Below are positions 1-6,898 of a DNA stretch of 7,049 nt, one piece after another. The number at the start of each line of letters is the position of its first letter. Position 1 is the first letter of the stretch. A program made the position numbers and the translations under genes. The notes beneath the pieces are model-generated. The model had not been told where the DNA came from. It saw nothing but the letters and a program-made list of their open reading frames with translations, and searched no databases. The stretch lies in the NCBI GenBank assembly GCA_002315625.1, contig DCHH01000140.1, forward strand, positions 1-7,049, given 5' to 3'. This DNA is from Bacteroidales bacterium UBA1757. Lineage in GTDB: Bacteria > Bacteroidota > Bacteroidia > Bacteroidales > UBA1402.

Positions 1-3000
1 CACCCTAACCTACGAGGATGCCAACGACACCTACTCAGACATCGACTTCACCTGCAACGACACGAAGCGTTTCTCTGGCCGCATTCTCTACACCAACTCT
101 ACAGTGCCGGTGCGCGACGTCCAATTTTTCATCAACCAGACCCTCTTGGTCGATGCATCCGGCCAACCAGTGACAACCGACGAAAAGGGCAACTTCAGCT
201 TTATCGTGCCCCGTATGGAAGTGACAGTCCAAGCCTTCAAAGAAGGCCACATCATGACCAACGGCGGCTATATTCTTGGTGGTGACAGCGGTGAGGATTA
301 CACCTTCACCCCGACCCACGACTACGACGGACTGATCATCTACGACGATACAAAGGTCCGTCTGGTAGGTCACATTGCAGGTGGTGCCATCCAAGGTGCC
401 AAGCCCATGGGGTTCGGCCTCAGCCACAACAACCTTGGTGATGACTTAACCGTGGTACTCCAATTGGAAGGCGACAACACCTCCTTCCTGTACTATGACA
501 AGAAGAACCCCGACAGCAAGTCATATACCGAATCGTTCACACAGACGGTTATGGCAAACTACAACAAAGAGGAGCGCATCCCGACCGATGTAACCTTCGA
601 GAGCAAGCGCATCATCGTCAAGGCCGACAACGAAACAGGAGAATTCTGTCTGGATCTGTTCCCGGCCAAATACAAAATCTCGCAAATCTATGCCAACGGC
701 TACAGCACGCTTTATGGAGCCGGTGAAGGGTTGACTGTGATGGATCTGAGCGACAGTGTCGGTTTGCATACCCATTATGCTGAAAAGGCTACTTCTGAAT
801 ATGATGCTTCCTTCTGCAAGGTTTATCATACTCCGGTCAAAGTCGATATCCTGCAGATGCAAGGGGGGAAATACAAGGCTCTTCACGGCGAGCAGAGCAT
901 GGAAATAGGCATGTTGACCGGCACACACGACATGCAGCTGGCATGGACAGACTCCTCCGATGTGGCACAATACACCTTCGGATACCCTGTCTATAAGAGC
1001 TACCGCCAGTACAATTTCATGGTACAGGCGTACGAGCAATATTATTATAACAATGACCCGATGTGCAGCTATGAGCGTGTTCCTATGGGCGGGTACGAAG
1101 CGACCATTCACAACGGTTTCAAGAAACAGGATGCAATTGAAAGCTTGCAGTTAAACGACAATGGTTGTGCTCTGTTCTACACTGTCCCGGACAACACCAC
1201 CTTCCTGCTGACGGGCGAAGACGCCTTGCGTCATCTGTACCTTTCGGTCGATGTCAATGGCTACCGTTATGAGTCGGAGCCAATTGTCGCCTACATCACC
1301 GGCGACAATACCATTGGAAAGGAAGTAATAACATCCTTGGAATCCGCCCCGCAGATACTTGACTACATACGTGACCCATATGGTCCAGAGTCGTATGCCT
1401 ATCGTTCAGAGGGAACAACATACAATTGGGCCCGTCATTACGAGGAGGAGAAACAGTGGACGGTTGACTTAGAGTTCGATCCGGGTCTTGCCATATATAG
1501 CGGCGTAGGAATGGGCGTTGTGGAACAAACGGAGTATGATTTGATCATATCCGGCAACGTGAATATCGTGGCTGACAATAAGCTGGTCTATAAGGATGGT
1601 GAGTTCTCACTTACACTCAGCAACCAGTTATCGACTTCAGATAATCCTATGGATCAGGGAGCGGCAGGAGATGTCTATCTCGGTACTGCCAGCACAGTCG
1701 ATATTGTCAAGTACCAGACCATCAGCATAGTTGACGACCTTACCTATCAGGCCCTCATTCCAGCCATCGAAAGCAATGTATCCAAGCTGGTTGCAGAAGG
1801 CGTGAACGCAGACGGTTCACCAAGCTATATAGTAATATGCAGCGGCCTGACCTGGGAGTCAGGAACAGAACGTATCTTTGCATACGCCCAAAGCCATATC
1901 ACAGACGTTGTCATACCAAACTTGGAAGCAGCGCGGGATGAAGCTTTCCGAACCGCTGCCAATATTGATGATGCCATTGAGATGGCCTCACAGTCAGGTC
2001 ATACCATTTATTATCCCAATGCTGACGGTGAATATGTACCGGTGTATCCGTCCTCTATGAAAGTTATGGTTGACTCTGTTGATTTGTTTGACAGGCGCAT
2101 CAAAAACTGGGAAGACATGATTGCTGAAAATGAACGTATCAAGTATGAGGCAATGTCAAAAGAGGCGAAAATTAAACACAGTCTCGCCGGGACGACAATT
2201 GAACACTCAGAAGAAGCTTCCACCTATTACCGTGTCACGGAGGCGGACGGGCCTCAGCCATTCACTTTCTCCGTAGGTGCCGGTTCTGGAAATTCCGCAG
2301 TTGAAGGTGGCAGTAAAAATAAAGACGCGGACGGCGTCAGAGGTTGTGCTTTCCGGTTCGTTATTGAGGGCAGTGCGGGAAATAGTATTGAAACAAGCAA
2401 TTCCTACGAGAACTACAAAAGCATAACTGGCGGTTCGGGTTATGTTATCACTGCTATCAACAACACCTATTATGACATTGATGTTTACTACCAAAACGAT
2501 GAATCCGTATTCAAGGCATCTGACACATTCAAAAGCGATATAAACGACTATGAAGGTGGCAGCGGTGTCGATGACTATGTGGTGACCAACGACCCGCAGA
2601 AGATGACCGATGACAACTCGTACGTCCACGGCTACATCTTCGTAATGCGCGGCGGAGCTACGCGTGAGCCGTGGTTGGATGCCGATTACACCTTATATTA
2701 TAAGCCCGACGGCGTAAGCGTACCCTTGGGTGCACGAAGCCTGAAGATTGACAACCCGAAGATTTATATCGAGGACCCCATCAAATACAATGTGCCGCAG
2801 GACGAAAAGGCCGCTTTCACAATGAGGCTGACCAATGAGACAGAGCTGTCAAGCAATGTCAAGGGCATCGTCTCTTCGGTGTTTTTGCATGTCAATGACG
2901 ATTCCAACCCCTACGGAGCCAAGCTTACAGTGGATGGAGTTCCATTGCACAACTATATGGAATTTTTCCTCAATCCGGGTGAAACCATTACCAAGACACT

Positions 3001-6000
3001 TGAAGTGGAACGGGGCGGAAAGCCTTACGACTACGAGGACATCACTCTGGAACTGAGCGATGAAATCTATCTGATGAACGATGCGGCAACCATTAGCGTA
3101 CACTACTTGCCCACATCGTCTCCTGTTACCCTGACCCAGCCGGCGCAGAACTTCCTTATCAACACTCTTTCACAGGCTGACGAGGACGGAAAATACTACA
3201 TTCCGGTACAGATAGAAGGTTTCTCCACGACAAAGTACGATAACTTCGACCACATCGAGCTGCAGTACAAGCGGCAGACCGATGCGGAAGACCAGTGGGT
3301 TAACCTCTGTTCCTACTACGCCGATGAACTATTATATAAGGTGGCTACCGGTACGAAGGCGATGATTGAGACCGAAGGAAAGATTTCCGGCATACGCTTC
3401 TACGGCGAGAATGACCCAGTGGAAATGAAGTACGACCTGAGGGCCGTAACCTTCTGCCGTTTAGGCAATGGCTACACCACCCGTACATCTGGGGTAATCA
3501 GCGGAACGAAGGACACCCGCTGTCCCGAGGTGTTCGGCCTGCCAAAACCAGTTGATGGCATTCTCAGTTTTGACAATGTGATTTCACTTCCGTTCACTGA
3601 GCCTATTGCCTACAATTATTTGGACGAGACAGCCAACTTCTCGGTACAGGGCTATACAAACAGCTCCGATGTTGACGATAAGGTATCGCTGTACTTCCCT
3701 GGAGAAGAGAGCCAGCAGGCCTACTCATCGGTGACCCGAGTATTGAACGGAATGGATTTCACCATCGAGATGAATATCCAGCCAGACGAAGATGCGACGG
3801 ATGCCATGACGCTGTTCTCTATTGCTGATGATTACAGCGAGGATGATGGGCTTGACTTTGTCTTCGCATACGAGCCCGACAAGGATTGTCTGGCAGCATA
3901 CATGAACGGCGAAATTGTTCGTTCCATGCCACTCAAATCGACCTACGGCATCAACATTTCCTCAGCAATGACTCATGCAGGAATGACATATCAGGCATCA
4001 GACAGCACCGTCCGCTTCTTCGTAAGCGAAGACTGGGTGGAAGTTGCTCCCGAATGCCAAGGCAAGAAGTATGTGACCCAGGCCAACGGAGAAATCCGGT
4101 TAGGCCTCCACTATCAGGGCCGTATGGGTAACATCCGCCTGTGGAGCAAAGCCCTGAACGGTTATGAGATGTCAAGCAAATATGAGAAACGTCTGTCTGC
4201 AAACGAGAGCGACCTGCTCGGCTACTGGCCGGCAGAGGAGGCTTCAGGTACTACACTTTACGACAAGGCCAATGGTGCAGACATCTCTCTGGAGAATGTC
4301 TCATGGAGCCTTCCCGATGGTTTCAGTGTGAAACTTGACCGCCAGCCGATGCAGATACTTTCCGACCAGGCACTGAAGTTCACCCGTGACAAAGAGGAAG
4401 ACTTCACCTTGAGCTTCTGGTTCAAGGCCGATCAGGCTGATGCTTCTGCCGACTTGTTCGCAGCCGGCAGTGATGCCTTGGAAGAGACCGGTATGGACAA
4501 AGTCCGCATCCGCTTCGAAAATGGAGTATTGAACTATATCACCGAAGGGAACCGTTACGCTTTCGGAAGCGAAAACGATTTTCTGAGCAGTCCCGCCTGG
4601 CATTACCTTGCCGTGACGGTAAACCACTCTCAGAAGAAATTGTCACTGTTCATCGACGGCGAACTGGTCAATGAGACAAAGACGGATGGCGTCGGCGGTA
4701 TGACCGGTTCTTCCATCAGTTTCGGCAGCAGCGCCCTCAAGTGCAATATCGACCAGATTCAAGTCTGGGGTATGGCTCTTCCTGCATCATACATCAGAAG
4801 CCACTACAGCAGAGCCCTGACAGGCACCGAAAAGGAACTTCTCGTCTATTTGAACTTCGAGCAGGACGAGGAGAACAGTCAGGGAACGATGGTGGTCAAA
4901 TTCTCGCCCTACAACCAAGTCATCACCTCTGCCGGAACAATCACCGGCGAAATGATGGTAGAAGTACCAGAGTCGCAGCAGGACGACAACGTTATTGCCC
5001 CTGTTCGTTCCTCGACGGGGATTCAGAACCTGCCATTCAAGTGGAAGAGCATCGACAATGAACTTCAGATAACACTTGACAATTCGATGTCCGACATCAA
5101 CAACCAACAGGTCGATATCGTGGTACGTAATGTGGAGGATGTCAACGGCAACCCGATGAAGAACGCTCAGATGTGGTCGGCATACGTCAACTACAATGTC
5201 CTGTCATGGAAGTTGGCTACCCGTGCTGTCGCCCTTACCTACGGCAACGGCACCACAATTAATTCAATATTCGAGAATGTTAGTGGCAAGACACTTTCCT
5301 ATACGATTGACTGCTCATGCCCGTTCATAACCTTAAGTCAGACGATGGGAACCATCGGACCGCTGTCAACCAGTTCAGTTACAATACAAATCAGCGACGG
5401 ACTTGCCCCGGGCATATATTGCGCTACGGTCAACCTGACAGACGAGAACAATCTCTGCTCACACCTGACCATTGACATCGCCGTGAAGGCAGAAACGCCC
5501 GATTGGAATGTTACGACAGATTCTTCATACAATCAGATGATGGATATTGCAGCCGTGGTAAAGAAAAAATCCAAAAACGGCTGGACCATTGATATGTGCA
5601 GCAAGGACGTTGTTGCCGCCTTCATCGGCAAGACATGCGTTGGCAAGACCTATCTGACGGTGGATGTCACGAACAACACCTCTTATGCATTCCTGTCCAT
5701 CAAGGGCAAGGATGAGCTTCAGGGAAGTGAAGTGGAATTCCGCCTGTTCGATGCCCTGAAGGGAGAGACCTATCTCCTGAACCGCGGCTCAACGGCTTCA
5801 GGAACCTGGACGCTTGAACCGGTCTATTTCCAGAACAATGCCATTATCGGCGGCACGGAGCCTGTCGAGATGCGTACCACTGACATGAAGATCCAGACAA
5901 TTTCACTGAATCCTGGCTGGAACTGGATATCACTGAATGTCAAGCCTCTGTCACCAGTAGGCTTGGGCAACCTGTTCCAGGATGAGAGCGCCTTTGTCCC

Positions 6001-6898
6001 CGAAGACATGTTCAAACATCTGTATGAAGGATTCGCCTACTTCCAGAGTGACCGGACATGGGAGTCCTCCTTGGACAATATGCTATTGGACCGTGACAAT
6101 GTCTATCAGGTCTATTCACAGCAAGGTGGTAACATCACTGTGGCCGGTACGGCTTTCAGTGATGATGAACGGATTGCCGAACTCGATTTCAGCCATTCCG
6201 ACTGGGCTGAACTGGCCTACCTGTCAGACCAGGCGCAGCCCATTCGCAGAGCCCTTTCTGATTTTGTACCGGGTTCGGCAAAGGCTCCTGCCGGTACGGT
6301 CATTAACGCCTTTGAAGAGTTTGCCGTTGCCTGTGAGGATGGTACCTGGTTCGGTTCGCTTGAATACTTGCGTCCGGGCGAAGGCTATTATGTACGCCGT
6401 AACGGACTTACGGAAACGGTGCAGATACGTTTCGCCAATGTCGCAACAAAGTCTATGGCTGCCGCTCCTACTACGATAACCCGTTCTGCTGTCAAAGCAT
6501 CTTCATCCATGCCGGTCATTGCGGTATTCGGTGAAGACTTCCAGGCGGGTGATGTGCTCCTGGCCATTGTCAACGGTCAGGTTGCAGGCCGCGCAGAAGC
6601 GATGACGTATGACGGCCAGTCGGTCCGCTACATGCTTAGCGTCCACGGTGAGGACGGCGACAAGGTTATCTTTGCCAAGGAGCGAAACGGCGAAATCGTC
6701 GGTGCTACTACAAAGACGATCCGTTTTGACGGCCGCAGTCTGCTTGGAACGCTTGATAATCCATATCTTATCAACTTTGAAGAGACGACCGTAGAAGGCA
6801 TCTATGATGTGATGGGTCTCCGCTACAACGGTCAGGAGAGCCTGCCTACCGACCGAGTCTATATCATCGGCGACAAAAAAGTAATCAACACTAAGTAA
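1..6898 (+). CDS. Giant multidomain extracellular LamG-containing protein, 5' partial
   Basis: The frame is open from the window edge (first full codon at base 2) to TAA at 6896-6898, giving 2298 residues. The GTG at 104 is only the first start-like codon and lies inside a beta-sandwich, so the true start and any signal peptide are upstream. Domain order: two carboxypeptidase-regulatory-like sandwiches (24-83, 119-234), a YTFGYPV/RDPYG region (275-466), a helix-prone segment (577-728), Gly-rich beta (754-886), a sandwich with SNPYGA (927-1037), a VISGTKDT...PVDGIL linker (1163-1202), two LamG jellyrolls (1228-1400, 1407-1620), an SbsA/Ig-like domain (1630-1733), a BACON-like domain (1734-1833), a GWNW module (1964-2135) flanked by two related beta domains, and a short tail (2264-2298). 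No catalytic motif or internal transmembrane helix is evident. The combination suggests a secreted or surface adhesin-like or structural role, which is inference. The motif order recalls uncharacterised giant Bacteroidota proteins; this is from memory, not a search. Confidence 0.93.
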   Translation, partial: TLTYEDANDTYSDIDFTCNDTKRFSGRILYTNSTVPVRDVQFFINQTLLVDASGQPVTTDEKGNFSFIVPRMEVTVQAFKEGHIMTNGGYILGGDSGEDYTFTPTHDYDGLIIYDDTKVRLVGHIAGGAIQGAKPMGFGLSHNNLGDDLTVVLQLEGDNTSFLYYDKKNPDSKSYTESFTQTVMANYNKEERIPTDVTFESKRIIVKADNETGEFCLDLFPAKYKISQIYANGYSTLYGAGEGLTVMDLSDSVGLHTHYAEKATSEYDASFCKVYHTPVKVDILQMQGGKYKALHGEQSMEIGMLTGTHDMQLAWTDSSDVAQYTFGYPVYKSYRQYNFMVQAYEQYYYNNDPMCSYERVPMGGYEATIHNGFKKQDAIESLQLNDNGCALFYTVPDNTTFLLTGEDALRHLYLSVDVNGYRYESEPIVAYITGDNTIGKEVITSLESAPQILDYIRDPYGPESYAYRSEGTTYNWARHYEEEKQWTVDLEFDPGLAIYSGVGMGVVEQTEYDLIISGNVNIVADNKLVYKDGEFSLTLSNQLSTSDNPMDQGAAGDVYLGTASTVDIVKYQTISIVDDLTYQALIPAIESNVSKLVAEGVNADGSPSYIVICSGLTWESGTERIFAYAQSHITDVVIPNLEAARDEAFRTAANIDDAIEMASQSGHTIYYPNADGEYVPVYPSSMKVMVDSVDLFDRRIKNWEDMIAENERIKYEAMSKEAKIKHSLAGTTIEHSEEASTYYRVTEADGPQPFTFSVGAGSGNSAVEGGSKNKDADGVRGCAFRFVIEGSAGNSIETSNSYENYKSITGGSGYVITAINNTYYDIDVYYQNDESVFKASDTFKSDINDYEGGSGVDDYVVTNDPQKMTDDNSYVHGYIFVMRGGATREPWLDADYTLYYKPDGVSVPLGARSLKIDNPKIYIEDPIKYNVPQDEKAAFTMRLTNETELSSNVKGIVSSVFLHVNDDSNPYGAKLTVDGVPLHNYMEFFLNPGETITKTLEVERGGKPYDYEDITLELSDEIYLMNDAATISVHYLPTSSPVTLTQPAQNFLINTLSQADEDGKYYIPVQIEGFSTTKYDNFDHIELQYKRQTDAEDQWVNLCSYYADELLYKVATGTKAMIETEGKISGIRFYGENDPVEMKYDLRAVTFCRLGNGYTTRTSGVISGTKDTRCPEVFGLPKPVDGILSFDNVISLPFTEPIAYNYLDETANFSVQGYTNSSDVDDKVSLYFPGEESQQAYSSVTRVLNGMDFTIEMNIQPDEDATDAMTLFSIADDYSEDDGLDFVFAYEPDKDCLAAYMNGEIVRSMPLKSTYGINISSAMTHAGMTYQASDSTVRFFVSEDWVEVAPECQGKKYVTQANGEIRLGLHYQGRMGNIRLWSKALNGYEMSSKYEKRLSANESDLLGYWPAEEASGTTLYDKANGADISLENVSWSLPDGFSVKLDRQPMQILSDQALKFTRDKEEDFTLSFWFKADQADASADLFAAGSDALEETGMDKVRIRFENGVLNYITEGNRYAFGSENDFLSSPAWHYLAVTVNHSQKKLSLFIDGELVNETKTDGVGGMTGSSISFGSSALKCNIDQIQVWGMALPASYIRSHYSRALTGTEKELLVYLNFEQDEENSQGTMVVKFSPYNQVITSAGTITGEMMVEVPESQQDDNVIAPVRSSTGIQNLPFKWKSIDNELQITLDNSMSDINNQQVDIVVRNVEDVNGNPMKNAQMWSAYVNYNVLSWKLATRAVALTYGNGTTINSIFENVSGKTLSYTIDCSCPFITLSQTMGTIGPLSTSSVTIQISDGLAPGIYCATVNLTDENNLCSHLTIDIAVKAETPDWNVTTDSSYNQMMDIAAVVKKKSKNGWTIDMCSKDVVAAFIGKTCVGKTYLTVDVTNNTSYAFLSIKGKDELQGSEVEFRLFDALKGETYLLNRGSTASGTWTLEPVYFQNNAIIGGTEPVEMRTTDMKIQTISLNPGWNWISLNVKPLSPVGLGNLFQDESAFVPEDMFKHLYEGFAYFQSDRTWESSLDNMLLDRDNVYQVYSQQGGNITVAGTAFSDDERIAELDFSHSDWAELAYLSDQAQPIRRALSDFVPGSAKAPAGTVINAFEEFAVACEDGTWFGSLEYLRPGEGYYVRRNGLTETVQIRFANVATKSMAAAPTTITRSAVKASSSMPVIAVFGEDFQAGDVLLAIVNGQVAGRAEAMTYDGQSVRYMLSVHGEDGDKVIFAKERNGEIVGATTKTIRFDGRSLLGTLDNPYLINFEETTVEGIYDVMGLRYNGQESLPTDRVYIIGDKKVINTK
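71..703 (+). other. Two carboxypeptidase-regulatory-like beta-sandwich domains (residues 24-83 and 119-234)
   Basis: The first unit reads FSGRILY...VPVRDVQFFI, then GQPVTTDEKGNFSF and VTVQAFKEGH. This is the usual pattern of a carboxypeptidase-D regulatory-like fold: a G-[RK]-[IV] opening strand, a middle (T)D-x-x-G-x-[FY] turn and a final strand with a K/E-G-[YH] end. The second unit opens with VRLVGHIAGGAIQG, contains a NNLGDDLTVVL strand, and closes with GEFCLDLFPAKYKI and YANGY. Such domains serve as structural spacers in many exported Bacteroidota proteins. The first call is clearer than the second, which carries a long insert. Confidence 0.55.
824..1399 (+). other. Family-specific beta region with YTFGYPV and RDPYG motifs (residues 275-466)
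   Basis: Visible landmarks are YHTPVKV at 275-281, YTFGYPVY at 324-331, VQAYEQYYYNND shortly after, and IRDPYGPESYAY around 456-467. I recall equivalents of these motifs (FGYPVF, and R-D-P-P-G followed by S-Y-A) in giant uncharacterised Bacteroidota proteins; here the second Pro of the usual DPPG is Tyr. I cannot assign a named domain. The stretch is predicted by eye to be beta-rich, with many Tyr residues. Confidence 0.4.
1730..2183 (+). other. Helix-prone segment inside an otherwise beta-rich protein (residues 577-728)
   Basis: Residues 577-728 include ALIPAIESNVSKLVAEG, IFAYAQSHITDVVIPNLEAA followed by RDEAFRTAANIDDAIEMA, and RRIKNWEDMIAENERIKYEA. These are long runs of helix-favouring, charged amphipathic residues with few beta-type alternations. 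The last run could form a short coiled coil. The same place in related giant proteins, as I recall, carries a comparable helical stretch with an IxxxxIPxL motif, seen here as ITDVVIPNL at 633-641. Function is unknown. Confidence 0.5.
2261..2660 (+). other. Gly/Ser/Asn-rich beta segment (residues 754-886)
   Basis: It begins FTFSVGAGSGNSAVEGGS and continues with GNSIETSNSYENY, ITGGSGYVITAINNTYYDI and YEGGSGVDDYV, ending at YIFVMRGGATREP. Alternating polar and hydrophobic residues, with many Gly and Ser turns, suggest extended beta structure with flexible loops. No named family is assigned. Confidence 0.35.
2780..3112 (+). other. Beta-sandwich with SNPYGA motif (residues 927-1037)
   Basis: The segment contains NVPQDEKAAFTMRLTNETE (930-948), then DDSNPYGAKLTVDG (966-979), a LNPGETITKTLEVERG strand pair, YDYEDITLEL, and ISVHYLP (1031-1037). 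The order of an AxFxLxLxNxT strand, a Pro-Gly turn with a TKTLxV strand and a DYEDIxLxL strand looks like a CARDB- or Ig-type extracellular sandwich. In related giant proteins, as I recall, this block also ends in an S-x-H-F-x-P motif. Confidence 0.4.
3488..3640 (+). other. SbsA/Ig-like linker with VISGTKDT and PVDGIL motifs (residues 1163-1213)
   Basis: The stretch contains SGVISGTKDTRCPEVFG followed by PKPVDGIL and an ISLPFTEPI strand (1194-1202). A P-x-D-G plus [IV]-x-[LV]-x-F-[ST]-E-P-[IV] pattern is typical of the opening strands of bacterial Ig-like (SbsA-type) domains. It leads directly into the first LamG domain. Confidence 0.45.
3683..4201 (+). other. LamG-like jellyroll domain 1 (residues 1228-1400)
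   Basis: The order of strands matches concanavalin A-like/LamG domains: VSLYFPGEES (surface strand), then MDFTIEMNIQPDE as the counterpart of the usual FTIExWxxP, a LFSI strand, VFAYEPDKDCLAAYMNGEI, a TYQASDSTVRFFVSEDWVEV strand pair, IRLGLHYQGRMGNIRLWSKAL as the G-x-[IVL]-x-[ED]-[IVL]-R-[IVL]-W equivalent, and a trailing helix. The jellyroll fold commonly binds glycans or acts as a structural module; no ligand is implied here. Confidence 0.7.
4220..4861 (+). other. LamG-like jellyroll domain 2 (residues 1407-1620)
   Basis: It opens with GYWPAEEASGTTLYDKANG, the strand that starts many LamG_3-type domains, then FTLSFWFKAD, IRFENGVLNYIT, the characteristic PAWHYLAVTVNHSQKKLSLF followed by IDGELV, and NIDQIQVWGMAL (1583-1592). 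This copy is closer to the family pattern than the first. It ends at LLVYLNFE, which repeats the layout of the LLGYWPAEE junction. Confidence 0.8.
4889..5200 (+). other. SbsA/Ig-like domain with VEDVNGNPM loop (residues 1630-1733)
   Basis: Strands such as VVKFSPYNQVI, LQITLDNSM and QVDIVVRNVEDVNGNPM (ending near 1719) fit bacterial Ig-like domains in which a V-x-D-x-x-G-N loop closes the sandwich. It is likely a spacer between the LamG pair and the C-terminal modules. Confidence 0.45.
5201..5500 (+). other. BACON-like Ig domain with four cysteines (residues 1734-1833)
   Basis: LSWKLATRAVAL, then CSCPFITLSQTMGTIGPLST, SVTIQISDGLAPGIYCATVN and LTDENNLCSHLTIDI. The order of a xxWLxLSxxxGxIxPxSSxxVxIxxxxxxLxPGxYxAxVxxxD type pattern is that of BACON and related Ig-like domains, common in exported Bacteroidota proteins. 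Cysteines at 1771, 1773, 1807 and 1819 could pair as disulfides in the periplasm or outside the cell. Confidence 0.5.
5534..5875 (+). repeat. Diverged internal domain repeat, copy 1 (residues 1845-1958)
   Basis: Key residues are VVAAFIGKTCVGK (1870-1882), YAFLSIKG (from 1895) and VEFRLFDALKGE. Copy 2 lies at 6509-6778. The spacing of the hydrophobic residue to Gly (7) and of Gly to Tyr (14) is the same in both copies, although sequence identity is low. The pattern VAAFxxxxCxG...YxLxIxG...VxFxxxD is common in exported Bacteroidota proteins just before a GWNW module. Confidence 0.55.
5891..6406 (+). other. GWNW module (residues 1964-2135)
   Basis: It starts IQTISLNPGWNWISLNVKPL (GWNWIS at 1972-1977) and ends with FEEFAVACEDGTWFGSLEYL and RPGEGYYV (W2116, G2118, G2126, G2128, Y2129). 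The pairing of an opening L-x-x-G-W-N-W-I-S and a closing F-A-x-x-x-x-x-x-W-x-G-S-L-x-x-L-x-P-G-x-G-Y is a recurring layout in large exported Bacteroidota proteins. Its function is not established to my knowledge. Confidence 0.6.
6509..6778 (+). repeat. Diverged internal domain repeat, copy 2 (residues 2170-2259)
   Basis: Key residues are DVLLAIVNGQVAGRAEA (2184-2200), YMLSVHGEDGDKVIFA (from 2210) and a closing GTLDNPYLINF. It parallels copy 1 (5534-5875), with I2189-G2196-Y2210 matching F1874-G1881-Y1895 in spacing. It lies directly before the C-terminal tail. Confidence 0.5.
6791..6895 (+). other. Short C-terminal tail resembling a reduced type IX secretion sorting signal (residues 2264-2298)
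   Basis: The tail reads VEGIYDVMGLR, a variable loop, then VYIIGDKKVINTK. Type IX secretion (Por) C-terminal domains share a [IV]-Y-D-[LV]-x-G-[RK] strand and a later G-[IV]-Y-[IV]-[IV]-x-x-x-x-K-[IV] strand. Here both strands are present but the domain is far shorter than the usual 70-90 residues, unless the preceding repeat copy serves as the rest. The conserved Arg/Lys after Gly is replaced by Leu-Arg, and the second strand starts RVY instead of GVY/GIY. Similar short tails occur in Bacteroides and Prevotella proteins, to my recollection. Confidence 0.5.

Noticed and set aside
104..106. GTG as the start codon of the large gene
   Set aside because: The frame is open upstream to the window edge with coherent protein-like sequence, and the GTG falls within the first beta-sandwich, so it is an internal Val codon.
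884..895. HGEQ (residues 295-298) as an alpha-2-macroglobulin-type thioester site
   Set aside because: The thioester requires Cys in C-G-E-Q; here the first residue is His and the surrounding sequence does not fit a thioester domain.
521..1111. Long antisense open frame of 196 codons, and others such as 2207-2629 and 35-427 on the minus strand
   Set aside because: They lie opposite a well-supported coding region, show no recognisable domain, and follow from its codon bias; they are taken as shadows.
5982..6479. Overlapping + strand open frame of 165 codons in another frame
   Set aside because: It lies inside the GWNW module of the large gene, whose frame carries clear domain motifs; the overlapping product shows no recognisable domain.
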